A DNA stretch of 64,000 bases from Polyangiaceae bacterium (GTDB taxonomy: Bacteria; Myxococcota_A; Polyangia; Polyangiales; Polyangiaceae): contig JADJYE010000006.1 in NCBI GenBank assembly GCA_016719945.1, forward strand, positions 248,001-312,000. Direction: 5' to 3'. The position numbers were made by a program, and so were the translations under genes. The notes beneath the pieces are model-generated. The model had not been told where the DNA came from, did no database searches, and worked only from the letters and a program-made list of their open reading frames with translations. This document shows, piece by piece, positions 8,602-17,660 of this stretch. Position 1 is the first letter of the stretch, and the number at the start of each line of letters is the position of its first letter.

Positions 8602-9516
8602 GCGGTCCAGTCGGCGGCAAGATTCGCTCGCTCGCTGCGGCGTTCGTCGTGGCTTCCGCGGCGATCACCTCGGGGTGTCAGTTCTTCTTCCCCATGCCGG
8701 TGGAGCCCGAGGTCGAGCTCGAGGGGAAGGCGGACGCGGTGCGCACGACGGAGTCGTCCTTCGTGGAGGGTGAGCGGATCGTCGGCAAGGTCTTCATCGA
8801 GGACGTCGCCGCGGGGACCGTGTCGCTCGCGGCCGGAAAGAAGTGCCTCGCCGACGGGAAGCTCGCCATCCCGCTCATCGGCGACGGGGAGGTCGGCGGT
8901 CTGCTCTCCCTCTTCGGGAAGGGCTCGGCGCGCACTTCAGCGCTCATCGATCTCGACGCGAACCTCCCGATCGAGGCGCGCTGGGACTACCGCATGGACG
9001 GCAAGCGCTCGTTCGTGGAGCTCGACTACGCCCCCCCCCGAGGGTACGCGCGGCTTTTTGTACGTGGTCGTCGGCCGCTACCTCTATCGCGCCGACGTCA
9101 CGCTCACCGGGCGCGAGCGGCTCGGCACGGCGCTCGGCGAGAAGGAGGCGGTCAGGATCGATGGCGCGGCCACGCGGCTGGTCGAAAAGACGCTCGAGCC
9201 TTCGGCGCGCCACAAGCCGCGGCCGTTCACCCTCTGGCTGACGGACGACGACGCGCGCGTGCCGCTCCGCATCAGCGTCGCGACGGACCTGGCCGAGCTC
9301 ACCATCGATCTCGAGACCCACGAGACGCGGCCCGTGGCGCCCGGGGCACCGGTCGCCTGCACCGATCGCGTCGACAAGGCGTCGCTGTCGAAGGTGCGGG
9401 GCAAGAAGGACAAGCCCGTGAAGCCGCCCAAGAAGCTCCCCGGCCCGCGCGTCCCCAAGAGCACGCCACCCGAGCGTCCCGCGCCGAGCCCCGCTCCCGA
9501 GCGGCCCACCAAATGA
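8598..9516 (+). CDS. Lipoprotein with DUF3108-like domain, frameshifted
   Basis: The ATG overlaps the phosphatase stop. The signal peptide ends with 'AAITSGCQFFFP', a lipobox. The first ~145 residues are in one frame. Around 9031-9060, which contains a run of nine C and a run of five T, the frame has to shift by one extra base. The protein then continues 'FLYVVVGRYLYRADV', '...FTLWLTDDDARVPLRISV' and a basic Pro/Lys-rich tail to TGA 9516. The W-x-T/S-D-D-x-x-R-x-P-L-R-I pattern resembles the end of DUF3108 beta-barrel-like domains found in exported proteins. The function is unknown. Confidence 0.7.
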
Positions 9517-9556
9517 TCGCCGCCTGGGCCGGCGACTGTGGTCTAGTCGGCAGCTA

Positions 9557-10591
9557 GTGCTGCGGCTCGACGTCCTCCGCACGCTCGACTCCCTGCGCCG
9601 GATCGAACCGGAGTGGCGTGAGCTCCACGTCGAGGCCCGCGCGAGCTTCGCCAACAGCCCGACCTGGCTGACGGCGTGGTGGGACACGATGAGAGACGCC
9701 GGGCCGCTGCCCTTCCGCGACCGGGAGCTGTTGGCCGTTGCGATTCGGGACGGCGCGGGCGCCCTCGTCGGTCTGGCGCTCTTCGTGCGCCGCTGGGTGC
9801 GCGTCGCCCTCGTCCCGAGGCTTCGCCTCGAGGCTCTCGGCACCGGCGAGCCCAAGGAGGACGAGGTCTGCACGGACTATCCCACGGTGCTCGCGCGCGC
9901 CGAGCACCGTGCGGAGGTCGTGGAGGTCCTCGCCCAGGCGCTGCTCTCCGGGGAGCTCGGGCGGTGGGACGAGCTGCAGATGTCGACCATGCGTCGGGAC
10001 GACCCGGTCGTCGATCTGTTCGTCCAGGCCTTCGTGCGCGCTCGCGTCGGCGTCTCGGTCGAGCCGTCGCCAGCCGCGACGGCGGTGAAGCTCGCGCCGA
10101 CGTTCGATGGGTACCTCGCGACGCTCCCGAAGAAACACCGCTACGCCGTCAAGCGGACGCTCTCGGACTTCGAGGCCTGGGCGAACGAGCGCGGAGGCAG
10201 CACCTTCGAACGCGTCGGGTCTCGCGCCGAGCTCGCGGCCGGCGTGCGCACGCTGATCGAGCTGCACGCGGCGCGCTGGGGACCGCGTCACCTCTTCACG
10301 AGCGAGCGCTTTCGCCGCTTCCATGAGCAAGTGATGGCGAGCCTCATCGACGGCGTCGATGGGCGCCTCGACCTCTGGATCCTCCGCGCCGGGGGTGAGC
10401 CCGTGCTCAACGTCAGCCGCTCCGACACCCGCGCGGTCGGGCTGGAGCTCTTCTCCGCGGGCATCCGGCGCATCGCGACGAGCGTGGGGCTCGCGCACGA
10501 CAAACCTGCGCCGAGCTCGCGGCCTCGCGACTCGCGGCCCGGTGACTCGCGGCCCGGTGACTGGGGACCTCGCGATCCGGAACGGGGCTGA
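9557..10591 (+). CDS. GNAT acyltransferase, CelD/BcsL-like
   Basis: 344 residues starting at GTG 9557. 'ANSPTWLTAWWDTM' near the N-terminus, the middle 'KHRYAVKRTLSDFEAW' (K-x-R-x-x-x-R helix) and 'ELHAARWG' fit the GNAT family of CelD/BcsL-type acetyltransferases linked to cell-surface polysaccharide work. The C-terminal third is atypical. After 'AGGEPVLNVSRS' the usual closing G-x-DFLxG...Y-K-x-x-W segment is absent, and the protein ends in a repeated D-S-R-P-G stretch. A truncation or local frame error is therefore possible. TGA overlaps the ATG of the helicase gene (TGATG). Confidence 0.7.
   Translation: MLRLDVLRTLDSLRRIEPEWRELHVEARASFANSPTWLTAWWDTMRDAGPLPFRDRELLAVAIRDGAGALVGLALFVRRWVRVALVPRLRLEALGTGEPKEDEVCTDYPTVLARAEHRAEVVEVLAQALLSGELGRWDELQMSTMRRDDPVVDLFVQAFVRARVGVSVEPSPAATAVKLAPTFDGYLATLPKKHRYAVKRTLSDFEAWANERGGSTFERVGSRAELAAGVRTLIELHAARWGPRHLFTSERFRRFHEQVMASLIDGVDGRLDLWILRAGGEPVLNVSRSDTRAVGLELFSAGIRRIATSVGLAHDKPAPSSRPRDSRPGDSRPGDWGPRDPERG
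10529..10558 (+). repeat. Two 15-bp tandem repeats at GNAT C-terminus
   Basis: GACTCGCGGCCCGGT occurs twice back to back, with degenerate partial units on both sides, encoding repeated D-S-R-P-G residues at the end of the acetyltransferase gene. Confidence 0.75.
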
Positions 10592-13500
10592 TGGTCTCGG
10601 GGGCCCCCCCCGCCGACTCGGACGACGTCCTCGCGCGCTTCAGCGAGCCGGTGCGGGCGTGGTTTCGTGCTGCGTTCGGCGGGCCCACCCACGCGCAGCG
10701 CCTCGGCCTCAAGCCCATCGCCGAGGGCCGCTCCACCTTGCTGCTCGCCCCGACCGGGTCGGGCAAGACGCTCGCCGCGTTCCTCTCGGCGATCGAGCGG
10801 GTGATGTTCGGCGCCCAGGGACCGGGCCTCAAAGTGGTGTACGTGTCGCCCCTCAAGGCGCTCGCTGTCGATATCGAGAAGAACCTACGCGCGCCGATCG
10901 CGGGGATCGCCGACGAGGCGCGCGCTCGGGGCGCGAAGTTCCACCTCCCGACGGTGTTCGTGCGCTCTGGCGACACCAAGCCGAAGGAGCGCGCCGGCTT
11001 CGCGCGCGCGGGCTCCGACGTGCTCATCACGACGCCGGAGTCGCTCTACCTGCTGTTGACCAGCGAGGCCTCGCGCCACTTCCGCAGCGTCGAGACGGTC
11101 ATCGTCGACGAGGTCCACGTGCTCGCCGGCACCAAACGCGGCAGTCACCTCTGGCTGTCGCTCGAGCGGCTCGAGGCGCTCCGCGCCAGCGACCTTCCCC
11201 CGCTGGTGCGCGTCGGGTTGACGGCCACGGTGCGCCCGCTGGACGCTGTCGCCCGCGCGCTCGGCGGCTACTCGGGCCCGGGCGAGCCGCGGCCGGTCGA
11301 GGTGGTCGACGCGGGGTCTCGGCGGGCCGTCGAGCTCACGATCGACGTGCCTGTCGAGGACCTGCGCGCGGTCTCGGGTCGCGCGAAGGACGCCGGGCCA
11401 GGCGCCCTCGACCCTTCCAAGTCCATCTGGCCCAGCATCTATCCGCGCCTGGTCGAGCTCATCCGCGCCCACACGACGACCCTCGTCTTCGTGAACAACC
11501 GTCGCCTCGCCGAGCGGCTCGCGAACGCGATCAACGAGCTGGCGGGGGAGGAGCTCGCCCTCGCGCACCACGGCTCGGTCGCGCACGACCGGCGCGTCGA
11601 GATCGAGGGGCGCCTCAAGGCGGGGGCGGTGCGCGCGATCGTCGCCACCAGCTCGCTCGAGCTCGGCATCGATATGGGCTCGATCGATCTGGTCGTTCAG
11701 ATCGAGGCGCCTCCCAGCGCCTCCGCCGGGATGCAGCGCGTCGGCAGGGCGGGGCACCGCGCGACGGCCATCAGCAAGGGCGTCGTCATCCCCAAGTTCC
11801 GCGCAGACCTGCTCGCGTGTGTGGCGACGGCCCTGGCCATGCGAGAGGGCGCGGTCGAGACGACGAGCGTTCCCGAGAACGCCCTCGACGTCCTCGCGCA
11901 GCAGATCGTCGCGATCGTCTCGATGGCGCCGATCGGCGAGGCGGAGCTGTTCGCGCTGGTGCGCAGGGCCGCGCCCTATGCGGCCCTGCCGCAGCCCGCC
12001 TACGAAGGGGTGCTCGACATGTTGTCGGGGCGCTACCCGTCGGAGGAGCTCTCCGAGCTCCGCCCGCGCCTCACGTGGGACCGCGCGACCGGTCGCCTCA
12101 CGCCCCGCGCGGGCGCCAAGAGCGTCGCGATCTTGAGCGGCGGGACCATCCCCGACCGGGGGCTGTTCGGGGTGTTCCTCGACACCCCGGATCGGCGGCC
12201 CGTGCGCATCGGTGAGCTCGACGAGGAGATGGTGTTCGAGTCGCGCGTGGGGGAGGTGTTCTTGCTCGGGGCGTCATCGTGGCGCATCACGGACATCACG
12301 TTCGACCGCGTGCTCGCGGTGCCGGCCCCAGGGGAGCCCGGGAAGATGCCCTTCTGGCGGGGGGACCGCGCCGGGCGACCGGCCGAGCTCGGGCTCCGAA
12401 TCGGGGCCCTCGCGCGCCGGGTGGCGGCCGTCCCCGAGGCGCAGGCCGCCGCGGAGCTCGTCCGCGATGGGCTCGTCGACGAGCGCGGCGCGAGGAACCT
12501 CGTGACGTACATCCACGAGCAGCGGCGAGCGACGGGGGAGGTCCCCAGCGACGAGGTGGTGGTCATCGAGCGCTTCGTCGACGAGCTCGGCGACCAGCGC
12601 GTCTGCGTCCTGTCGGCCCTCGGCGCGCGGGTGCTGGCTCCGTGGGCGATGGCCGTGCAAGCCCAGCTCGAGAGCGAGCGCGGGCTCGAGATCGACGCGA
12701 TCTGGAGCGACGACGGTGTGGTGTTTCGCGTCCCGGACGCAGAGGCCGCCCCGCCGCTCTCGGACTACGTTCCGCCCCGAAGAGAGCTCGAGGCGGTGAT
12801 CGCGCGGGCCCTCTCCGACTCGGCGCTGTTCGCCACGCGCTTCCGCGAGAACGCCGCGAGGGCGCTGCTGTTGCCGCGCCGATCGCCGCTCAAGCGCTCC
12901 CCTCTGTGGGCGCAGCGCAGGCGCGCGGCGGACCTGCTCCGCGTCGCCTCCCGCTTCGAAGACTTCCCCATCGTGCTCGAGACCTTTCGAGAGTGCCTGC
13001 GCGAGGCGCTCGATCTCGGCGCGCTCGGCGCGCTGCTCGAGCAGATCGAGGACGGCCGGGTCCGGGTGGTGCGGGTCGAGTCGAAGACGCCGTCCCCGTT
13101 CGCGAGCTCGCTCATGTTCTCGTACACGGCGAGCTTCATGTACGAGGGCGATGCGCCGATCGCCGAGCGCCGAGCGCAGGCGCTGAGCCTCGACCCAGAG
13201 CGGCTTCGCGAGCTCCTCGGCGAGGTCGAGCTGAGCGACCTCCTCGACGACGAGGTCATCCGAGAGGCCGGGGCGCACGCCGGTCACGCTCGCCCCGTGA
13301 TCGCGCACGCCGACCACCTCCACGACATGTGCCTCGCCCTCGGCGACCTCAACGCCGCCGAGATCGACGCGCGGCTCGTGCCCGGCGTCGACGCGGCGCC
13401 GCTCGTCCTCGAGCTCGTCTCCGCCGGGCGCGCCGTCTGGCTCGATCTGGCGGGTGAGCGCCGGCTCGTGGCGGTCGAGGAGGTGGCGCGTTATCGGGAC

Positions 13501-15066
13501 GCGCTCGGCGCCGCGCTGCCGAGCGGGATCCCGAAAGCGCTGCTCGCGCCCGTCGCGGAGGCGCTGGTCGGGCTCGCCGGCCGCTACGCGAGGACCCACG
13601 GCCCCTTCGCGCCGGAGGCGCTCGCGCGTCGCTACGCGCTCGGGCTCGCCGAGGTTCACGCCGCGCTGGCGGCCCTGGTGCGCGCCGGACGGCTCGCCCG
13701 GGGGAGCTTCACCAAGGCGGGGCACGCCGACGAGCTGGTCGATCCGGAGATCCTGCGCGTCATCAAGCGTCGGAGCCTGGCGCGCCTGCGGCGCGCGGTG
13801 GAGCCCGTCTCGGGGGAGGCGTTCGCGCGGTTCACGCTCGCGCACCACGAGATCGGCCTCGAGCGACGAGGGCCGGACGCCGTCCTCGCGGTCGTCGAGC
13901 GACTGGACGGCGTCGCGCTTCCCATCAGCGTCTGGTTCGACGACGTCTTCTCCGCGCGCGTCCGGGGCTTCGCGCCGTCTCTGCTCGATGAGCTGTGCTC
14001 GAGCGGCGAGCTGGTGTGGCGCGGCGTCGAGCCGATGGGTCCGAGCGACGCGCGCGTCTGCTTCCACACGACCGAGCGCGCGACCCTCCTGGGACCCGCC
14101 TCGCGGACCCCCGAGCACCCGCTCGCGAGCCGAGTGCTCGAGGTGCTCGAGCTGCGCGGCGCGATCTTCTTCAGCGACCTCGCCGCGCGTGTCGGCGGGT
14201 TCTCGGGTGATGTGCTCGAGGCGCTGTGGGATCTCGTCTTCGCGGGCCTCGTCACCAATGACACGACCGCGCCGCTCCGATCGCGCTACGCCGTGGGCGG
14301 GGCCGACGCGAGCCGCCGCCACCCGTCGAGGCGCGCCCCACGCCGGGAGCTTGCGCCGGGCAGCGAAGGTCGCTGGTCGCTCCTCACCGCCCGTGACCCC
14401 GCGAGCAGCCCGACGGAGCAGGCGGCGTCCGTCGCGAGCGCCGTGCTCGATCGGCTGGGCGTCGTGACCCGGGAGGGCGTCTCGGCCGAGGGCCAGTCCG
14501 GCGGCTTCTCGGCCGTCTACCCGGTGCTGCGCGCCATGGAGGAAGCCGGAAAGCTGCGACGCGGGTACTTCGTCGAGGGGCTGGGCGCCGCTCAGTTCGC
14601 CCGCCCAGGGGTCGACGAGCGCCTGCGCGCGCTGCGTGATCCGCCCGAGAACATCGAGCGCGCGGTCGTGCTCGCGGCGCAAGATCCAGCGAACCTCTAT
14701 GGCGCCGTCCTGCCGTGGCCGGTCGCTCGAGAGGACGCTGCGGAGGGTGGACGCCTGGCGCGCGTCGCGGGCGCTCACGTCGTGCTCGTCGATGGCCGCC
14801 TCGCGGCGTACCTCGGGCGCGGAGCGCAGACGATGCGGCTGTTCTTCGCGGCCGACGACGAGGGGTCGGCGGCGCTCTCGCAGGCCGTCGCGCGCGCGCT
14901 CGCGACCTTCATGGATCAGACCGGTCGCAAGGTGCTCATCATCCAGCGCATCGACGGCCAAGACGCCGCGCGCTCGCCCCTCGCGCCGGGCCTGCGCGAG
15001 GCCGGCTTCACGCCGACCGACGGGGGCCTCATGCGCAGGCGAGAGGGCAGCTTCGCGCGCCGCTGA
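10591..15066 (+). CDS. lhr: Lhr-family DEAD/DEAH-box helicase
   Basis: 1,491 residues, the length of long bacterial Lhr proteins. Helicase core: 'LLLAPTGSGKTLAAF' Walker A near residues 51-65, 'VETVIVDEVHVLAGTKRG' with DEVH near residue 173, 'LVFVNNRRLAERLA', 'SSLELGIDMGSIDLV' and 'MQRVGRAGHRA' (motif VI) near residue 388. Winged-helix and Lhr-core/C-terminal domains follow to the end. Lhr is a superfamily 2 ATP-dependent 3'-5' helicase implicated in DNA repair. The start overlaps the preceding stop, suggesting coupling with the GNAT gene. No frame breaks are seen over 4.5 kb. Confidence 0.93.
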   Translation: MVSGAPPADSDDVLARFSEPVRAWFRAAFGGPTHAQRLGLKPIAEGRSTLLLAPTGSGKTLAAFLSAIERVMFGAQGPGLKVVYVSPLKALAVDIEKNLRAPIAGIADEARARGAKFHLPTVFVRSGDTKPKERAGFARAGSDVLITTPESLYLLLTSEASRHFRSVETVIVDEVHVLAGTKRGSHLWLSLERLEALRASDLPPLVRVGLTATVRPLDAVARALGGYSGPGEPRPVEVVDAGSRRAVELTIDVPVEDLRAVSGRAKDAGPGALDPSKSIWPSIYPRLVELIRAHTTTLVFVNNRRLAERLANAINELAGEELALAHHGSVAHDRRVEIEGRLKAGAVRAIVATSSLELGIDMGSIDLVVQIEAPPSASAGMQRVGRAGHRATAISKGVVIPKFRADLLACVATALAMREGAVETTSVPENALDVLAQQIVAIVSMAPIGEAELFALVRRAAPYAALPQPAYEGVLDMLSGRYPSEELSELRPRLTWDRATGRLTPRAGAKSVAILSGGTIPDRGLFGVFLDTPDRRPVRIGELDEEMVFESRVGEVFLLGASSWRITDITFDRVLAVPAPGEPGKMPFWRGDRAGRPAELGLRIGALARRVAAVPEAQAAAELVRDGLVDERGARNLVTYIHEQRRATGEVPSDEVVVIERFVDELGDQRVCVLSALGARVLAPWAMAVQAQLESERGLEIDAIWSDDGVVFRVPDAEAAPPLSDYVPPRRELEAVIARALSDSALFATRFRENAARALLLPRRSPLKRSPLWAQRRRAADLLRVASRFEDFPIVLETFRECLREALDLGALGALLEQIEDGRVRVVRVESKTPSPFASSLMFSYTASFMYEGDAPIAERRAQALSLDPERLRELLGEVELSDLLDDEVIREAGAHAGHARPVIAHADHLHDMCLALGDLNAAEIDARLVPGVDAAPLVLELVSAGRAVWLDLAGERRLVAVEEVARYRDALGAALPSGIPKALLAPVAEALVGLAGRYARTHGPFAPEALARRYALGLAEVHAALAALVRAGRLARGSFTKAGHADELVDPEILRVIKRRSLARLRRAVEPVSGEAFARFTLAHHEIGLERRGPDAVLAVVERLDGVALPISVWFDDVFSARVRGFAPSLLDELCSSGELVWRGVEPMGPSDARVCFHTTERATLLGPASRTPEHPLASRVLEVLELRGAIFFSDLAARVGGFSGDVLEALWDLVFAGLVTNDTTAPLRSRYAVGGADASRRHPSRRAPRRELAPGSEGRWSLLTARDPASSPTEQAASVASAVLDRLGVVTREGVSAEGQSGGFSAVYPVLRAMEEAGKLRRGYFVEGLGAAQFARPGVDERLRALRDPPENIERAVVLAAQDPANLYGAVLPWPVAREDAAEGGRLARVAGAHVVLVDGRLAAYLGRGAQTMRLFFAADDEGSAALSQAVARALATFMDQTGRKVLIIQRIDGQDAARSPLAPGLREAGFTPTDGGLMRRREGSFARR

Positions 15067-15087
15067 AGCCGTTGTAGGCTGCGCCGC

Positions 15088-16131
15088 ATGACGAGACTGT
15101 CCGGTGCCTTCGCGCTCGCTGCCTTCCTGTCGTGTGCAGCAGGCTGCGGGGACGACACGACCGGGACGGGCGGCAGCGGCGGGTCACCATCCGATGGTGG
15201 CGGTGACACCGGGGGTGCGCCCGCGGGCGGCGCGCCACAGGCCGGCGGAGGCGGGGCCTCGAGCGACGGCGGGGGCGGCTCTGGCACCGGCGGGGCGGGC
15301 GGGGCCGCCAACGAGTGCGCTGCGCTCGCACCAGGCCCGTTCGACGCGACGCTCGTCACCAGCGCCTTCAGCGGCAGCGAAGATCTGGCGTTCGACGGCA
15401 CCGGCGGCATCGTCGCGAAGGACGGAAACAGCGTCGTGCGCGTAGACGCCAGCGACAACAAGACCACGATCGCCGCCGCGAACGGTCAGTCGTACGGCGT
15501 TCGTTTCGGCTCGGATGGGGCGCTGTTCGTCGCGCAGCCTGGCGCGGGCCAGCTCTTGCGCATCGAGGGCGGCAACGTGACGACCCACGTGAGCGGGCTC
15601 TCGAGCCCGAACGGGGTCTACGGCGACTTCGATGGTAATGTCTACGTCATCGAGTTTAGTGGCAACCAGATCATCAGGGTCGACGCAGCGACCGCGGACG
15701 TCGAGGTGATCGTCGACGGCAGCCCCGCCGCCCAGCCCAACGGCGTGGTCTTCGACGATGCGCGCGGCCTGTTGTTCTTCTCCAACTACAGCCAGGGTCG
15801 CGTCTACAGCGTCGACCCTGCGGGCGCGGCGGAGCCGGTGCTCGTCGGCGAGGTGAGCAACGCCGCGCTGGACGGTCTCGTCCTGGATGCCTGCGGAAAC
15901 GTGTACGCGGTCGACAACGCCAACAACCGCGTCTACCGCCTCAACCTCGACGCCGCGGGCGCGCTGGTCGGCCAGCCCGAGCTCATCGCTCAGCTCCCCA
16001 CCAACGTCGCCAACGCGCAGTTCGGCGCGGGCGACGGCTGGAGCGCCACGAGCCTGTATGTCGCCGGCAACCCCGGGGACGTCTACGAGGTCCCCGTCGG
16101 GGTGGCGGGCGCGCCCGTCCCTGTGCAGTAA
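15088..16131 (+). CDS. Lipoprotein with SMP-30/NHL-like beta-propeller
   Basis: 347 residues. The signal peptide ends in lipobox 'SCAAGC'; residues ~22-72 are a Gly/Ser/Ala/Thr/Asp linker, typical of surface lipoproteins in this window. The rest is a six-bladed-propeller-like domain with repeating units such as 'GVRFGSDGALFVAQPGAGQL', 'GVYGDFDGNVYVIEFSGNQI', 'LVLDACGNVYAVDNANNRV'. Each has the D-x-x-G-x-L/V-Y/F-V pattern of SMP-30/gluconolactonase/NHL propellers. Enzymatic residues cannot be assigned; a binding role is equally possible. It begins 21 nt after the helicase stop. Confidence 0.8.
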   Translation: MTRLSGAFALAAFLSCAAGCGDDTTGTGGSGGSPSDGGGDTGGAPAGGAPQAGGGGASSDGGGGSGTGGAGGAANECAALAPGPFDATLVTSAFSGSEDLAFDGTGGIVAKDGNSVVRVDASDNKTTIAAANGQSYGVRFGSDGALFVAQPGAGQLLRIEGGNVTTHVSGLSSPNGVYGDFDGNVYVIEFSGNQIIRVDAATADVEVIVDGSPAAQPNGVVFDDARGLLFFSNYSQGRVYSVDPAGAAEPVLVGEVSNAALDGLVLDACGNVYAVDNANNRVYRLNLDAAGALVGQPELIAQLPTNVANAQFGAGDGWSATSLYVAGNPGDVYEVPVGVAGAPVPVQ

Positions 16132-16176
16132 TCTCGGCCACCGGCGGGGAATCCGGTACCCTCCGGCTGCTCGCCC

Positions 16177-16542
16177 ATGCTCGGATCCTCCTCCCTCCGC
16201 GTCGTCGTCCTCGCGCTCGGCACCTTCGCAGCGCTGTCCTTCGCCTCGGTGGGCTGCCGCAAGGAGCTCCCCGAGAAGTACCCCGATGAGCGCGACCCTC
16301 CGCGCACGCCCTGCGACCAGACCAACGTCTGCCGCATCTGGGGGTGGTGCGCCGAGGTCGACGGTGAGTGCAAGCCGACGACGAACGATCACTGCCGCGG
16401 CTCGATGGCCTGCCAGAAGGGCGGCCTGTGCTCGCTCGAGCCCTACGTGAGCAAGTGCATCGCCAAGGACGACGACTGCGTCGGCTCGACCTGGTGCGAG
16501 GTCTACGATCTGTGTGAGGCCAGAGAGGGCGTCTGTAAGTAA
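16177..16542 (+). CDS. Small cysteine-rich lipoprotein
   Basis: 121 residues. Lipobox 'FASVGC' with a charged mature start. Thereafter there are about eleven cysteines in spaced pairs: 'PCDQTNVCRIWGWC', 'CKPTTNDHC', 'ACQKGGLC', 'CIAKDDDCVGSTWCEVYDLC', 'GVCK'. Repetition of C-x(5-6)-C with W-C suggests several small disulfide-stabilised modules. The family is not recognised. Divergent codon use was not evident. It is followed by 137 nt without a supportable gene before the convergent esterase. Confidence 0.75.
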   Translation: MLGSSSLRVVVLALGTFAALSFASVGCRKELPEKYPDERDPPRTPCDQTNVCRIWGWCAEVDGECKPTTNDHCRGSMACQKGGLCSLEPYVSKCIAKDDDCVGSTWCEVYDLCEAREGVCK

Positions 16543-16679
16543 CGCCCGAGCGCAGGGCGGGGTCGGGGCCATCCTCGAGCGGAATGAGCTCGCCCCCCGT
16601 CCAGCTCGGAGAAGAGCGCTGTCACCGTGTCGCCGTAGGCCGCGAGCGCCAGCATGGTCCGCCGTGCCGCAGCCGAGCC

Positions 16680-17651
16680 TCAGCCTGCGAAGCCCTCGCA
16701 ATGGAACCGGAGGTGAGCGCCCAAGAGCGCGCGCCACACTGGCCAATCGTGGGAGCCGGGCGCGTCGACCCAGCGCGAAGGGAGGCCGAGCCGCTCCAGC
16801 GTCTCGAACATCGCGCGGCAATCGCGGAAGTGGGGCTCGTCGTGGCCGCAAGAGAGCAGGAGGCGCTGGCCGGCCGCGCGCATCGTCGGCGCAGACGTCC
16901 GTACGGCCTCGAACGCGCGACCATTGTAGCTGCCGCTCATGCTGCCGACCGAACCGAAGACATCGGGCCGCCAGGCTCCGACGACGAGGGACGTGAAGCC
17001 GCCGGTCGAGAGGCCGTCAATGGCGCGCCCGCGCGGCTGTGCGAGGGTTCGAAACTCGAAGTCGACGTGGCCGACCAGGTCTCGCGCGAGGTAATCGCTG
17101 ACGCGGCCGTCGCCGCGATAGAGGTCGCCTGCCTCGTTGGGCATGACCACGATGGGCGCGCGGAGCCCCTCGCGATGGAGCGCCTCGAGGGTGCCCGCGA
17201 GCTCACCCCGCTCGAGCCAGGTCCGCTCCCAGTCGAGCGCCCCATGCAGGAGGTAGAGCACCGGGAAGCGCCAATCCGAGGTGAAGTACTCCGGAGGTAG
17301 AAGGACGGCGTAGCCACGCTCCTCGCCGAGGGCTGGTGACACGAAGCGCAGGTGCACGCTCGACCCCCGCTGCTCGCTCCTTCGCAGGATCGAGTTCTTC
17401 CCGCCGTTCCCGTCGGGGACGGAGTCGAGGTTCTTCGGATCCTGCAGCCAGCGTCCGTCGACGATGAGCTTGTAGGCGAGCTCGCCGTGCGGAACCTCGA
17501 CGACGGCCTCCCACCCCGCCTGCCCGCGGGTGAGCGGGACGCCCGGCGCGCGCCAGTCCGCGAACGAGCCGGTGACGAACACCGACTGCGCGTTCGGGTC
17601 CGCGAAATGAAAGACCGCTCGTCCGTCGCCTCGCAGATGAGAGAAATGCAC
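16680..17651 (-). CDS. Esterase (EstD/FrmB-like) with N-terminal CBM48-like domain
   Basis: 323 residues. Residues ~1-90 form an early-set/AMPK-glycogen-binding-like domain: 'AVFHFADPNAQSVFVTGSF' with the F-W-D/A-W motif 'ADWRAPGVPL', and 'LAYKLIVDGRWLQDP'. Residues ~110-323 are an alpha/beta-hydrolase of the esterase D type, with 'PVLYLLHGALDWERTW', nucleophile elbow 'DGLSTGGFTSL' (Ser near 213), 'CGHDEPHF' and C-terminal 'GSHDWPVW' for the acid and His. Such two-domain proteins hydrolyse esters, and the first domain may bind glycans. GTG 17651 lies 9 nt after the aminotransferase stop, so they form an operon. No signal peptide is seen. Confidence 0.82.
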   Translation of the reverse strand: MHFSHLRGDGRAVFHFADPNAQSVFVTGSFADWRAPGVPLTRGQAGWEAVVEVPHGELAYKLIVDGRWLQDPKNLDSVPDGNGGKNSILRRSEQRGSSVHLRFVSPALGEERGYAVLLPPEYFTSDWRFPVLYLLHGALDWERTWLERGELAGTLEALHREGLRAPIVVMPNEAGDLYRGDGRVSDYLARDLVGHVDFEFRTLAQPRGRAIDGLSTGGFTSLVVGAWRPDVFGSVGSMSGSYNGRAFEAVRTSAPTMRAAGQRLLLSCGHDEPHFRDCRAMFETLERLGLPSRWVDAPGSHDWPVWRALLGAHLRFHCEGFAG

Positions 17652-17660
17652 CGTGATGCC

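Noticed and set aside
12274..14961. An 895-codon minus-strand frame inside the helicase gene.
   Set aside because: No recognisable motifs; the plus strand carries a full Lhr helicase.
16543..16679. A short minus-strand frame reading LAAYGDTVTALFSELDGGR between two convergent genes.
   Set aside because: It looks coding-like for only ~20 residues, has no matching gene body and no ribosome site; at most a relic.
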